A stretch of DNA of 14,232 nucleotides from Candidatus Peregrinibacteria bacterium (lineage in GTDB: Bacteria; Patescibacteriota; Gracilibacteria; UBA1369; LOWO2-01-FULL-3): contig JACPLZ010000029.1 in assembly GCA_016186245.1 (NCBI GenBank), positions 3,597-17,828 of the forward strand, read 5' to 3'. A program made the translations under genes and the position numbers. Position 1 is the stretch's first letter; every line of letters starts with the position of its first letter. Positions 7,389 to 13,107 of the stretch are shown in pieces. The notes beneath the pieces were generated by a model. It was not told where the DNA came from and ran no database searches. It worked only from the letters and a program-made list of their open reading frames with translations.

Positions 7389-8066
7389 ATGGAAAATTCT
7401 CGAAATGGTTTTAAATTATGGCAGATTGTCGTGGCTTTTATAGCCGGTGGGGCTATCGTCGGATCGGGTCTTGTTTTTTCGGGAGAATATGGAAAAGGGT
7501 TTGGTAGAATGATTCCCGGAGCAAATGGAAGTATGAATGTCGATCCTGCAAAAGCAGCGGCTTACGCAGAACGACGGGATGTAGAAATTACGAGATGCGA
7601 CCTTGCAAAATTATTGGTCGAAAATTTTAATTTAACTGCGGATTTGCCGAGAACGGCGACTTTTAGTGGAGATGTACCTTTGGATCATCCATGCAGAACA
7701 TACGTTGAAATTGTCGTCGCAAATGATGTGATGCAAGGTAAGACTAGAGTAAGGTTTGGGCCAGACGATGGTCTGACGAGAGCGGAAGCAATAAAATATG
7801 TGGTAATTGCAGCTGACCTTCCCGAAAATTTAGATCATACTGATCAATTTCTAGATGCTGTTTCACATTGGGTTAATTATAGCTGGGCTTCGACGGCTTA
7901 CCATTGGGGACTTTTGGCTAAAGATAGAGAGGCGTGCTATCCACGACAACTCAGACCGGATGCCCGTGCTAAGAATAATTGGGTAAAGATGTTAATAAAA
8001 AATGCCAAGGATCCTTATGCAGTTGATGGATTTGATGAGCCACCAGCCTTTGATATCGATCTTTAA
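7389..8066 (+). CDS. Membrane-anchored protein with SLH-like repeats
   Basis: This 225-residue protein has a short cytoplasmic start, one hydrophobic segment (about residues 9-30, rich in A, G, V and I) and an exported remainder. There is no lipobox, so the segment is best read as an uncleaved anchor. It is followed by SGEYGKGFGRM, which resembles DLYKGFSRS at the same place in the protein at 8932. Residues about 66-205 resemble surface-layer-homology repeats: a partial unit at ITRCDLAKLLV, a full unit from FSGDVPLDH through FGPDDGLTRAEAIKYVV, and a degenerate third unit (FLDAVSHWVNYSWAS to LRPDARAKNNWVKML). SLH domains usually bind cell-wall polymers. Three cysteines (C70, C102, C183) could form a disulfide. 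The start is supported by the leader shared with the other copy. The role is unknown; a wall-binding surface protein is likely. Confidence 0.85.
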   Translation: MENSRNGFKLWQIVVAFIAGGAIVGSGLVFSGEYGKGFGRMIPGANGSMNVDPAKAAAYAERRDVEITRCDLAKLLVENFNLTADLPRTATFSGDVPLDHPCRTYVEIVVANDVMQGKTRVRFGPDDGLTRAEAIKYVVIAADLPENLDHTDQFLDAVSHWVNYSWASTAYHWGLLAKDREACYPRQLRPDARAKNNWVKMLIKNAKDPYAVDGFDEPPAFDIDL

Positions 8067-8100
8067 TTTATTGGAAATTTATAAAGCCCGGAGATTGAAA

Positions 8101-8118
8101 AATTTCCCCGGGGAAAAT
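8101..8118. repeat. CCCGGGGAAAAT palindrome module, copy 1
   Basis: A perfect 14-bp palindrome, TTTCCCCGGGGAAA, lies at 8103-8116. The 18-bp block matches 9433-9450 at 17 of 18 positions. Both blocks lie shortly downstream of one of the two related plus-strand genes and open an array of other palindromic modules. Confidence 0.6.
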
Positions 8119-8159
8119 CGCGACAAAAATAGAAAAAGATGGTGCGGTAATAAAAATCG

Positions 8160-8247
8160 TGGTTCGACATGCTCACCATGACAACCAAATGGGAAAGGAT
8201 TTTTGCTCCGCAAAAATCTGGATCCTGAAACAAGTTCAGGATGACAC
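8160..8247. repeat. Palindromic repeat cluster downstream of the SLH-like gene
   Basis: The 235-bp gap between the SLH-like gene and hicA holds three short palindromic modules. TGGTTCGACATGCTCACCATGA begins at 8160 and ends with CAAC at 8185. GGATTTTTGCTCCGCAAAAATC occupies 8197-8218, with a 9-bp stem. GATCCTGAAACAAGTTCAGGAT begins at 8221 and ends with GACAC at 8247. Related copies occur at 9470-9600 and 13055-13086. They behave like REP-type dispersed palindromes. The second module could also act as a weak bidirectional terminator, but no T-run follows. Confidence 0.75.
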
Positions 8248-8301
8248 GGCTCAAAACTTTTTTCTCTTTAATTTTCCGGCTTTTTATGTGCGTGTTCAGT
8301 C

Positions 8302-8526
8302 TTATTTTCTTAACCGTTCGTAATCTTCGCGTGAAAGTTGAATATCATTTAAAATTTTTCTCAACAATCCTTTACTTATGTCTTTATTATGAACAGGTAT
8401 AACCGTGGTTCGTCCGTCCGGGTGTTTGAAAAAAACATGTGAACCTTCAGCATCTCTTTTTACGAAACCCAGGGTTAAAAGTATTTTAATAAATTTCTTG
8501 GGGTTTATTGGTACCAGTTTAGACAT
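8302..8526 (-). CDS. hicA: HicA-type mRNA interferase toxin
   Basis: The 74-residue protein has the small double-stranded-RNA-binding-like fold of HicA. Visible motifs are the N-terminal PKKFIKILLTLGF helix, the catalytic G-S-H with His30, the strand VFFKHPDGRTTVIPVH and the closing helix GLLRKILNDIQLSREDYERL. HicA toxins cleave mRNA without needing the ribosome until neutralised by HicB. The start lies inside the upstream hicB, with an 8-bp overlap, so translation is probably coupled. The key histidine is intact, so the toxin may be functional. Confidence 0.92.
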   Translation of the reverse strand: MSKLVPINPKKFIKILLTLGFVKRDAEGSHVFFKHPDGRTTVIPVHNKDISKGLLRKILNDIQLSREDYERLRK

Positions 8527-8743
8527 GTGAAAGTTTCAGGTTTTGAATGCCTATGAAGTGGTGTTTCTGAATTTCTGTTTTGTTGGTATTGCGAAGACAT
8601 AGCTTAAGGACATTTTCCAGGTTTTTAATCATTTCCTCCTGTGTTTTTCCCTGAGCATAACAACTTGGAACAAAGGGGATAGAACCGATGAAAATTCCGT
8701 CCTCATCCTGTTCAATATAAACTATAAACTGCATTGTTTTCAT
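8519..8743 (-). CDS. hicB: HicB-type antitoxin, short form
   Basis: The 74-residue protein matches the partial RNase H-like fold of HicB, with FIVYIEQDEDGIFIGSIPFVPSC, the glycine-turn AQGKTQEEM and the helix IKNLENVLKLCL. It should bind and inhibit the HicA encoded directly downstream. There is no added C-terminal HTH or ribbon-helix-helix domain, so DNA-binding autoregulation is not evident. Met1 is used here; Met4 is an equally possible start, and neither has a Shine-Dalgarno sequence. The antitoxin-first order is one of the known hic layouts. The predicted promoter lies just upstream. Confidence 0.9.
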   Translation of the reverse strand: MKTMQFIVYIEQDEDGIFIGSIPFVPSCYAQGKTQEEMIKNLENVLKLCLRNTNKTEIQKHHFIGIQNLKLSHV

Positions 8744-8766
8744 GTGAAATTGTTAAATCTGACTAG

Positions 8767-8795
8767 ATGATATCAAAAAAGTAAAAATGAGGCAA
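8767..8795 (-). promoter_or_regulatory. Predicted promoter for hicBA
   Basis: On the minus strand TTGCCT (8790-8795), a 17-bp spacer and TATCAT (8767-8772) form a sigma70-like promoter. The leader to the hicB ATG would be about 16 nt. Confidence 0.5.
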
Positions 8796-8798
8796 AAG

Positions 8799-8830
8799 TC
8801 AGGGATGGTTGATCGTGATGTTTTCCCTGA
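8799..8830. repeat. Inverted repeat TCAGGGA...TCCCTGA between divergent promoters
   Basis: The 7-bp arms TCAGGGA (8799-8805) and TCCCTGA (8824-8830) are perfect, with an 18-bp gap. The site lies immediately upstream of the hicB -35 box and about 20 bp before the promoter module of the gene at 8932, so it could be an operator. Chance is not excluded. Confidence 0.3.
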
Positions 8831-8848
8831 ATCTGGGTTTTTGGGAAA

Positions 8849-8931
8849 TTTGACAAAAGTGGTTTTTCGGCTTGCAGTCGGGGGGGTATGTTATAATTAT
8901 TGTAGTTTTTTATTTTATAACAAAAACAAAA
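8849..8931 (+). promoter_or_regulatory. Promoter module with a 7-G spacer, copy 2
   Basis: This is the second copy of the module at 7303-7388. A TTTGACA (8849-8855) is followed, at the same 22-bp offset, by TTGCAG (8872-8877), then a run of 7 G (8880-8886), TATGT and TATAAT (8892-8897). From ATGTTATAAT to the start codon both copies measure 47 nt and are nearly identical. The spacer between the boxes is only 14 bp, against 17 bp in copy 1, almost all of the difference lying in the G run. As assembled, this copy should be a poor sigma70 promoter. Confidence 0.72.
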
Positions 8932-9366
8932 ATGAAAAATGGAAGTAAAATTTTAGTTGCGGTGCTGGTGGTGGCTGCGCTGGTGGGTGGGGGAATTTAT
9001 TTCGCTTCTGATGGTGATTTGTACAAGGGTTTTAGCCGATCTTTGTCACCACAATTGTCTCCATTGCGTTTAATGCTTTCCAATGACCTAAATCTTTCAG
9101 CTAGTCGGGTAATATTAAAAGATGAAAATGATAATACGGATATACAAATTGATCTTTTGAACTTTCATGATTATGAACCAAAAATTGCCAGGTTTGATAT
9201 TGTGAAAACCGAGGATGATTCCAACGCTACTTACGAATTGCATGATGAAGAAAAGATAACGATTAGTAATAACTCAAATGAATATTCTATTAAGTTGAAA
9301 TCTTTTAATGTGGAGTATGATAATGCGGTTTTGGAAATAACGACCAGGAAAAAAGGAAGATTCTAA
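8932..9366 (+). CDS. Small membrane-anchored protein with a beta-rich exported part
   Basis: This 144-residue protein has a lysine-bearing start, a hydrophobic segment at about residues 6-24 (ILVAVLVVAALVGGGIYF) and a hydrophilic exported region. Just after the anchor, DLYKGFSRS resembles GEYGKGFGRM in the gene at 7389; the rest shares no obvious similarity with it. The exported part alternates hydrophobic and charged or polar residues (ASRVILKDENDNTDIQIDLL, ITISNNSNEYSIKLKSFNVE) and looks beta-rich. It ends in basic KKGRF. No catalytic motif or lipobox is seen, and I do not recognise a family. The ATG at 8932 was chosen because the leader aligns with the other copy; extending the frame upstream would run through the promoter. 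A strong terminator follows 7 bp after the stop. Confidence 0.75.
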   Translation: MKNGSKILVAVLVVAALVGGGIYFASDGDLYKGFSRSLSPQLSPLRLMLSNDLNLSASRVILKDENDNTDIQIDLLNFHDYEPKIARFDIVKTEDDSNATYELHDEEKITISNNSNEYSIKLKSFNVEYDNAVLEITTRKKGRF

Positions 9367-9373
9367 ATTTGTG

Positions 9374-9403
9374 AAAAGCCCTTCTCGTAAAGAGGGGCTT
9401 TTT
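9374..9403 (+). terminator. Rho-independent terminator
   Basis: AAAAGCCCTTCT pairs with AGAGGGGCTTTT around a CGTAA loop, giving a 12-bp stem with one G-U pair followed by T residues. It ends the gene at 8932. The A-run on the other side could let it act on minus-strand transcripts too. Confidence 0.9.
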
Positions 9404-9432
9404 ATATTATGAGATTCCAAAGACAATGCAAG

Positions 9433-9450
9433 AATTTGCCCGGGGAAAAT
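9433..9450. repeat. CCCGGGGAAAAT palindrome module, copy 2
   Basis: AATTTGCCCGGGGAAAAT differs at one position from 8101-8118. Here the palindrome is imperfect (TTTGCCCGGGGAAA). It begins the second array of palindromic modules, downstream of the second related gene. Confidence 0.6.
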
Positions 9451-9469
9451 ATTAGAGGAAAAGAAGAAG

Positions 9470-9602
9470 GGATTTTTGTGAAGCAAAAATCTGCAGGATG
9501 ACACGATGGTTCGACAGGCTCACCATGACAACTAATAGAGATCCCGAAATAAATTCGGGATGACACAACTAGAGATCCCGAAATAAATTCGGGATGACAC
9601 AA
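9470..9602. repeat. Palindromic repeat cluster with a 34-bp tandem duplication
   Basis: The order of modules is GGATTTTTG...CAAAAATCTG (9470-9493), a remnant CAGGATGACAC (9494-9504), TGGTTCGACAGGCTCACCAT ending at 9532, then two copies of GATCCCGAAATAAATTCGGG with trailing ATGACAC (9540-9566 and 9574-9600). The last two form a 34-bp tandem period (9536 and 9570). The same modules occur in another order at 8160-8247. The remnant looks like the right half of a GATCCTGAA...TTCAGGATGACAC unit whose left arm was deleted. The cluster sits between two convergent genes. Confidence 0.8.
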
Positions 9603-9612
9603 TCGAATGTCT

Positions 9613-10362
9613 TTAAGCTACCGAAGTGTAGTACTTGTCGCAGTATTTTTTGATTTTCTGTAATTCTTCCACGACTTTGTTATCTTCGCCGGCGTGGAGA
9701 TATTTTGGGTAAACCTTGATGGAAATGGCGCCGGGAAATTTGTCCTGTTTCAATTTTGTAAGAAAACTTTCGAGAGGAAGTATGCCTTCCTGCGGCGGCG
9801 CATACATATAGCCTCCGTGCAGATTGGACAGGTGTACGTGCACAAGATACTGCTTGAAAGAAGCATAAGTACGGATCAAATCCTGTCGTTTTTCACCGAT
9901 CCTGGAAGTATCCAGAGAGATGTGTTTGAATTTTTTGAGCTCCTGCATGTTGGACATTGCATGTGCAGGGATAAATCCGAGGAAAGTGTTTGCCGGAGCG
10001 TTTTCCAGGGCGATGGATATAAATTCTTTTTCGCGGAGCTTTGGGACCTCACTACGGAGCCAGCCGGCCAGTTTAAATTCGAGGATTTTTGGCGGCTGCA
10101 AAATGACTACTTTGGCACTGAGATCTTTGGCCATTGTAACAATTTCCTTAATTTTTTTGGCTGAAGCGCGTTTTGGGGCTGAAACTGCGTGCACCGGGAT
10201 GCCGTATCGATCAATCAGTCCTTTTATATATTCTGTGTTGAAAGTGTCGTATTCGCTGTAATTGACCGCCAAATCAATGCCATCGTAACCGGCTTTTTTT
10301 GCCAGTTCGAATATGCGGTTTAGTCCGTAACCTCTCAAAGATTCTGTGGTAAGGAGAATCAT
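9613..10362 (-). CDS. Xylose isomerase-like TIM-barrel protein, probable sugar phosphate isomerase/epimerase
   Basis: The 249-residue protein resembles the xylose isomerase-like/AP endonuclease 2 barrel. It starts with a short strand and a helix leading to AGYDGIDLAVN, then YGIPVHAVSAP, the strand VVILQPP, ALENAP with E120, SLDTS with D151 and HVHLSN with H175 and H177. These match the usual metal-binding Glu, Asp and His positions. The fourth ligand, normally a Glu in the last strand, appears replaced: that strand reads ISIKVYP with K216. Activity may therefore be altered or lost, and the substrate cannot be named. There is no signal peptide. It stands alone on the minus strand with its own predicted promoter and ends 13 bp from the repeat cluster. 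Confidence 0.8.
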   Translation of the reverse strand: MILLTTESLRGYGLNRIFELAKKAGYDGIDLAVNYSEYDTFNTEYIKGLIDRYGIPVHAVSAPKRASAKKIKEIVTMAKDLSAKVVILQPPKILEFKLAGWLRSEVPKLREKEFISIALENAPANTFLGFIPAHAMSNMQELKKFKHISLDTSRIGEKRQDLIRTYASFKQYLVHVHLSNLHGGYMYAPPQEGILPLESFLTKLKQDKFPGAISIKVYPKYLHAGEDNKVVEELQKIKKYCDKYYTSVA

Positions 10363-10385
10363 TTTTTATTTTTAATACTCTGTGT

Positions 10386-10414
10386 ATTTTATCATGAAAA
10401 CAGGTGGGCGGCAA
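10386..10414 (-). promoter_or_regulatory. Predicted promoter for the TIM-barrel gene
   Basis: On the minus strand TTGCCG (10409-10414), a 17-bp spacer and TAAAAT (10386-10391) with a TG extension (TGATAAAAT) form a good sigma70-like promoter. The leader would be about 16 nt and A-rich. Confidence 0.5.
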
Positions 10415-10446
10415 TAATGGATGGTTTGACAGATCGCGTTGTAATT

Positions 10447-10836
10447 CTATGAATTCTCTTCTATCTGTTCAAAAATCTTTTTTGAGATCTGAAAGTATTT
10501 TTTGGTGTTGTTGTATAAAATTTTGGCCAATTTTTCTGAATAAGTGTGTACTGATAAATTTCTGGAATCGGTCATTTTTATACATAACTCAATTTCCTCT
10601 TCGGTCAGGTTGAGCGATTTTTTTGCTTCACGAAAACAGGATTTTGGAGAATTGCATAAAATTCCTTCGTGTTCTTCCAGGAAAGATATGATGGCTTTCC
10701 AAAGCAATTCAAAGGTAAATTTGTATCTCTGGATTGTGGCGTCGCGCACGATGTCAGAATATTCTTCTTTCAAGACCTTTTCCCAGGCGATCAGAGCTTT
10801 TTTTAAAGAAACCAGTATGTTATCTAATTTAGCCAT
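10447..10836 (-). CDS. HEPN-family protein of the HI0074/HepT type
   Basis: This 129-residue all-helical protein matches the HI0074-type nucleotidyltransferase-partner family: RYKFTFELLWKAIISFLEEHEG, SPKSCFREAKKSLNL, and MTDSRNLSVHTYSEKLA. The last contains the HEPN RNase signature R-x4-H-x-Y as R92, H97 and Y99. In type VII toxin-antitoxin systems this protein is the RNase toxin and is silenced when its partner nucleotidyltransferase adds AMP to the tyrosine of this motif. Here the motif is complete, so that mechanism is possible. The gene overlaps the upstream nucleotidyltransferase by 13 bp. An alternative reading is an accessory protein with no toxin activity. Confidence 0.88.
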   Translation of the reverse strand: MAKLDNILVSLKKALIAWEKVLKEEYSDIVRDATIQRYKFTFELLWKAIISFLEEHEGILCNSPKSCFREAKKSLNLTEEEIELCIKMTDSRNLSVHTYSEKLAKILYNNTKKYFQISKKIFEQIEENS

Positions 10837-11105
10837 AAAATTTTTCCGTTAAAAACTTTTTGCTCAAAATTTCTATCAACATTTGAAAAATCTATTACAT
10901 CGACACGATACGGTAATTGTGATTCCTCCAGATCTTCTCTCGCGTGAACAAGTCTTGTCTCATCTTTCACTCCTTTTACGCCGATGTCTATGTCCCGAAA
11001 ATCGTTGGTTTTTACACTTGATCCGAATATGAAAAATTTTGCACTTTTGTTGAGATGTCTGGAAAGAATACTCTTAACGAGGATTTGGTATTTTTTCTTT
11101 AACAT
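10824..11105 (-). CDS. Minimal nucleotidyltransferase (MNT/MntA type), partner of the HEPN protein
   Basis: The 93-residue protein has the polymerase-beta nucleotidyltransferase core: FIFGSS with GS at 28-29, then DID with D38 and D40 as metal ligands, and VDVIDF with D69 as the likely third carboxylate. The gap between GS and the DxD is 8 residues, slightly shorter than the common 9-10. In MNT-HEPN pairs such proteins AMPylate and inactivate the HEPN toxin encoded next to them. The gene precedes the HEPN gene and overlaps it by 13 bp, so the two are made together. The start sits only 6 nt after a predicted -10 box, suggesting a leaderless message. Confidence 0.88.
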   Translation of the reverse strand: MLKKKYQILVKSILSRHLNKSAKFFIFGSSVKTNDFRDIDIGVKGVKDETRLVHAREDLEESQLPYRVDVIDFSNVDRNFEQKVFNGKILWLN

Positions 11106-11111
11106 GCTTGA

Positions 11112-11140
11112 ATTGTAGGTTTTTTCCTGGAAAAACTCAA
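11112..11140 (-). promoter_or_regulatory. Predicted promoter for the MNT-HEPN pair, probably giving a leaderless mRNA
   Basis: On the minus strand TTGAGT (11135-11140), a 17-bp spacer and TACAAT (11112-11117) are followed by TCAAGC and then the ATG. Initiation at the usual distance would place the first transcribed base at or next to the A of the start codon. The promoter lies in the 36-bp gap after serS, so the pair need not depend on serS read-through. Confidence 0.5.
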
Positions 11141-11141
11141 A

Positions 11142-12413
11142 TTACTTTTTTGAAATTTCCGTCCTGCCGCCCATGTAGGGCTGGAGAATTTCGGGGATTT
11201 TGACGGAGCCGTCTTTTTGCTGGTAATTTTCGAGAATGGCTACGAGAGTGCGGCCGATGGCGGTGGCGGTGCCGTTTAATGTGTGTATCGGCTGTTTGTT
11301 GTTTTTGCCGTCTTTGAAGCGGATTTGAGAGCGGCGCGCCTGGAAATCCGTGCAGTTGCTGCAGGAAGTAAGCTCGCGGAATTTTTCCTGGGTTGGTATC
11401 CAAACTTCAATATCGTATTTTTTGGCTGCCGGAGCGCCGAGATCGCCGCCGCAAATGTTTACAACTTGATAGTGGAAGCCCAGTTCTTTCATTATTTCTT
11501 CTTCGGTGGCAAGGATTAACTCGTGTTCCGCTTCGGATTTTGAAGGATGGCAGAAGCTGAACATTTCTATTTTGTCGAATTGGTGAACGCGGATGATACC
11601 TTGGACGTCTTTGCCGTAAGAGCCGGCTTCACGGCGGAAGCAAGTGGAAAAACCGCAATAGCGGATCGGCAGTTTTTCTTCTTCTAAAATCTCCGTGTAG
11701 TGAAGCATGTTTAATGGGACTTCTGATGTGCCGACGAGAAAAAGGTCGTCTTCTCCCGGATTTACACTATAAATCTCATTGCGGGCTGCCGGGAAAAAGC
11801 CGGTGGCAAACATGGCTTCTTCCTTTACAAGCACCGGCGGGACAACTGGTGAAAATCCTTTTGCAACCAGCTTATGGATGACATGCTGGACGATTGCAAA
11901 TTCAAGGAGGACGGCCTCATTTTTGAGATAGTAAAATCTTGTGCCGGAGCTGCGGGTGCCACGTTCGATGTCGATGATGTCGAGGCTTTTGCCCAATTCA
12001 ATATGATCTTTTGGAATAAAGCTGAATTTTGGTTTTTTTCCATGTGTGCGGACGACCTGATTGTCGTTTTCGTCTTTACCATCCGGTACGGAGTCGAGCG
12101 GTGGATTGGGAATTTCGAGAAGAAGCGATTCGAGTTCTTTGTCGATGTCGGCAATTTTTGGTTCGAGAGATTTGATTTTTTCTTTTGCCCCGACCATTTC
12201 TTTGAGGAGCTTTTCTTTATCTTTTTTGTCGGCGTTGGGAATCTCTTTGGAGACTTCGTTTTGGCGGTGGCGGAGTGTTTCCAGTTCCTGCTGCTGCTCT
12301 TTTTTCTCTTTGTGGAGGCGCACAATTTTGTCCACTTCAACATGGACATTTTTTTTGGCGGCGCCCTGTTTGATCAGGCCGGGATTTTCGATGATTAATT
12401 TGATGTCGAACAT
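11142..12413 (-). CDS. serS: Seryl-tRNA synthetase
   Basis: The 423-residue class II enzyme charges tRNA-Ser (and tRNA-Sec where present) with serine in the cytoplasm. Residues about 28-100 form the long coiled-coil arm that grips the tRNA variable arm. The catalytic domain shows the TSE serine loop (GTSEVPL, 228-234), motif 2 (CFRREAGSYG, 258-267) and motif 3 (GTATAIGRTL, 381-390). Length is typical. The start at 12413 lies inside the 3' end of pgl, a 19-bp overlap, implying a shared message and coupling. No Shine-Dalgarno sequence is visible. Confidence 0.97.
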   Translation of the reverse strand: MFDIKLIIENPGLIKQGAAKKNVHVEVDKIVRLHKEKKEQQQELETLRHRQNEVSKEIPNADKKDKEKLLKEMVGAKEKIKSLEPKIADIDKELESLLLEIPNPPLDSVPDGKDENDNQVVRTHGKKPKFSFIPKDHIELGKSLDIIDIERGTRSSGTRFYYLKNEAVLLEFAIVQHVIHKLVAKGFSPVVPPVLVKEEAMFATGFFPAARNEIYSVNPGEDDLFLVGTSEVPLNMLHYTEILEEEKLPIRYCGFSTCFRREAGSYGKDVQGIIRVHQFDKIEMFSFCHPSKSEAEHELILATEEEIMKELGFHYQVVNICGGDLGAPAAKKYDIEVWIPTQEKFRELTSCSNCTDFQARRSQIRFKDGKNNKQPIHTLNGTATAIGRTLVAILENYQQKDGSVKIPEILQPYMGGRTEISKK

Positions 12414-13036
12414 CGTGTCTGATTGTAGTGGATGTGAAGATTTTTGTGAATAAGAAGATAGAGTGCTGGAAATTCTTCCGGAGATTTTGTGGGATTTAGG
12501 AGCTGTGAGAGAATTTCCGGTTTGTTTTTTAGAAGAATGAGAATGGTTTTGCTGGCGAGAATTGTTGGCAGCGTGAGGGTGAGGCGGTCTTTTATCGGGG
12601 AATGGCTGTTTTTGGTATGGGCGACTTTGTTGATTTTTACAACATGTGAATCAGGAAAAATAGAGGCTATATGGCCATCCAAGCCAATTCCAAGGATGCA
12701 AAGATCAAAATTGACCGGAAGTTTTTTTTCATATTTTTCAAGAGATTTGGGGATGGGAAGAGTGGTGTCGAAGTAATGAAAATTTTTTGGATTTGGTGTG
12801 TTTTTGAAAAGGGTTTCGCGGATCATTTTTTGGTTGGAATCGGGATGAGTTGGCGGGACGCAGCGCTCGTCAACTTGATAAAAAATCTCGTCTTGGGTTG
12901 AGCCCGCCATTTTATCGTAAATGGGACGGGGAGTGTTGCCGCCGGACAGAGCAATGGTTTTTGGTTTCAGTGAAAGGATGAAGGAGATAGTTTGGTCGAT
13001 GAAACCTGATTCGGAAGAAAAAGTTTTGATTTGCAT
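12395..13036 (-). CDS. pgl: 6-phosphogluconolactonase
   Basis: The 213-residue protein belongs to the DevB/NagB-like lactonase family and hydrolyses 6-phosphogluconolactone to 6-phosphogluconate, the second step of the oxidative pentose phosphate pathway. Motifs are LSGGNTPRPIY (30-40), DERCVPPTHPDSNQKMI (56-72), LGIGLDGHIASIFP (115-128, with the catalytic His122) and RLTLTLPTI. It is a little shorter than many homologues, mostly at the N-terminus. It follows zwf by 71 bp, so the two consecutive enzymes are likely made from one transcript. Its last codons overlap serS. Confidence 0.94.
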   Translation of the reverse strand: MQIKTFSSESGFIDQTISFILSLKPKTIALSGGNTPRPIYDKMAGSTQDEIFYQVDERCVPPTHPDSNQKMIRETLFKNTPNPKNFHYFDTTLPIPKSLEKYEKKLPVNFDLCILGIGLDGHIASIFPDSHVVKINKVAHTKNSHSPIKDRLTLTLPTILASKTILILLKNKPEILSQLLNPTKSPEEFPALYLLIHKNLHIHYNQTRCSTSN

Positions 13037-13054
13037 GCGGATAGTCTATTGAAG

Positions 13055-13086
13055 TTGTCATGGTTCGACAAGCTCACCATGACAAT
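13055..13086. repeat. Single palindromic repeat between zwf and pgl
   Basis: TTGTCATGGT (13055-13064) and ACCATGACAA (13076-13085) form a perfect 10-bp inverted repeat with an 11-nt loop. The core TGGTTCGACA-GCTCACCATGACAA matches the modules at 8160-8185 and 9507-9532. There is no T-run after it, so it would act, if at all, as an RNA-stabilising or processing hairpin between the two genes. Confidence 0.75.
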
Positions 13087-13107
13087 GTAGCTCACGATTG
13101 CGCAAAA

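Noticed and set aside
8063..8254. 63-codon minus-strand ORF with peptides such as LNLFQDPDF
   Set aside because: It is translation of the palindromic repeat modules, a common source of false small proteins.
8872..8931. 20-codon N-terminal extension of the gene at 8932
   Set aside because: It would translate the -35 box, G run and -10 box. The ATG at 8932 aligns with the start of the related gene at 7389.
9402..9602. 66-codon minus-strand ORF with CHPEFISGS and CHGEPVEP
   Set aside because: It is wholly made of the repeat cluster; the repeated peptides mirror the DNA repeats.
9536..9602. 34-bp tandem repeat as a CRISPR array
   Set aside because: There are only two units, the palindrome fills most of each, spacers are absent and there are no cas genes.
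11825..12398. Long ORFs overlapping serS on both strands
   Set aside because: They are shadows of the coiled-coil coding region, with biased composition; serS explains the DNA fully.
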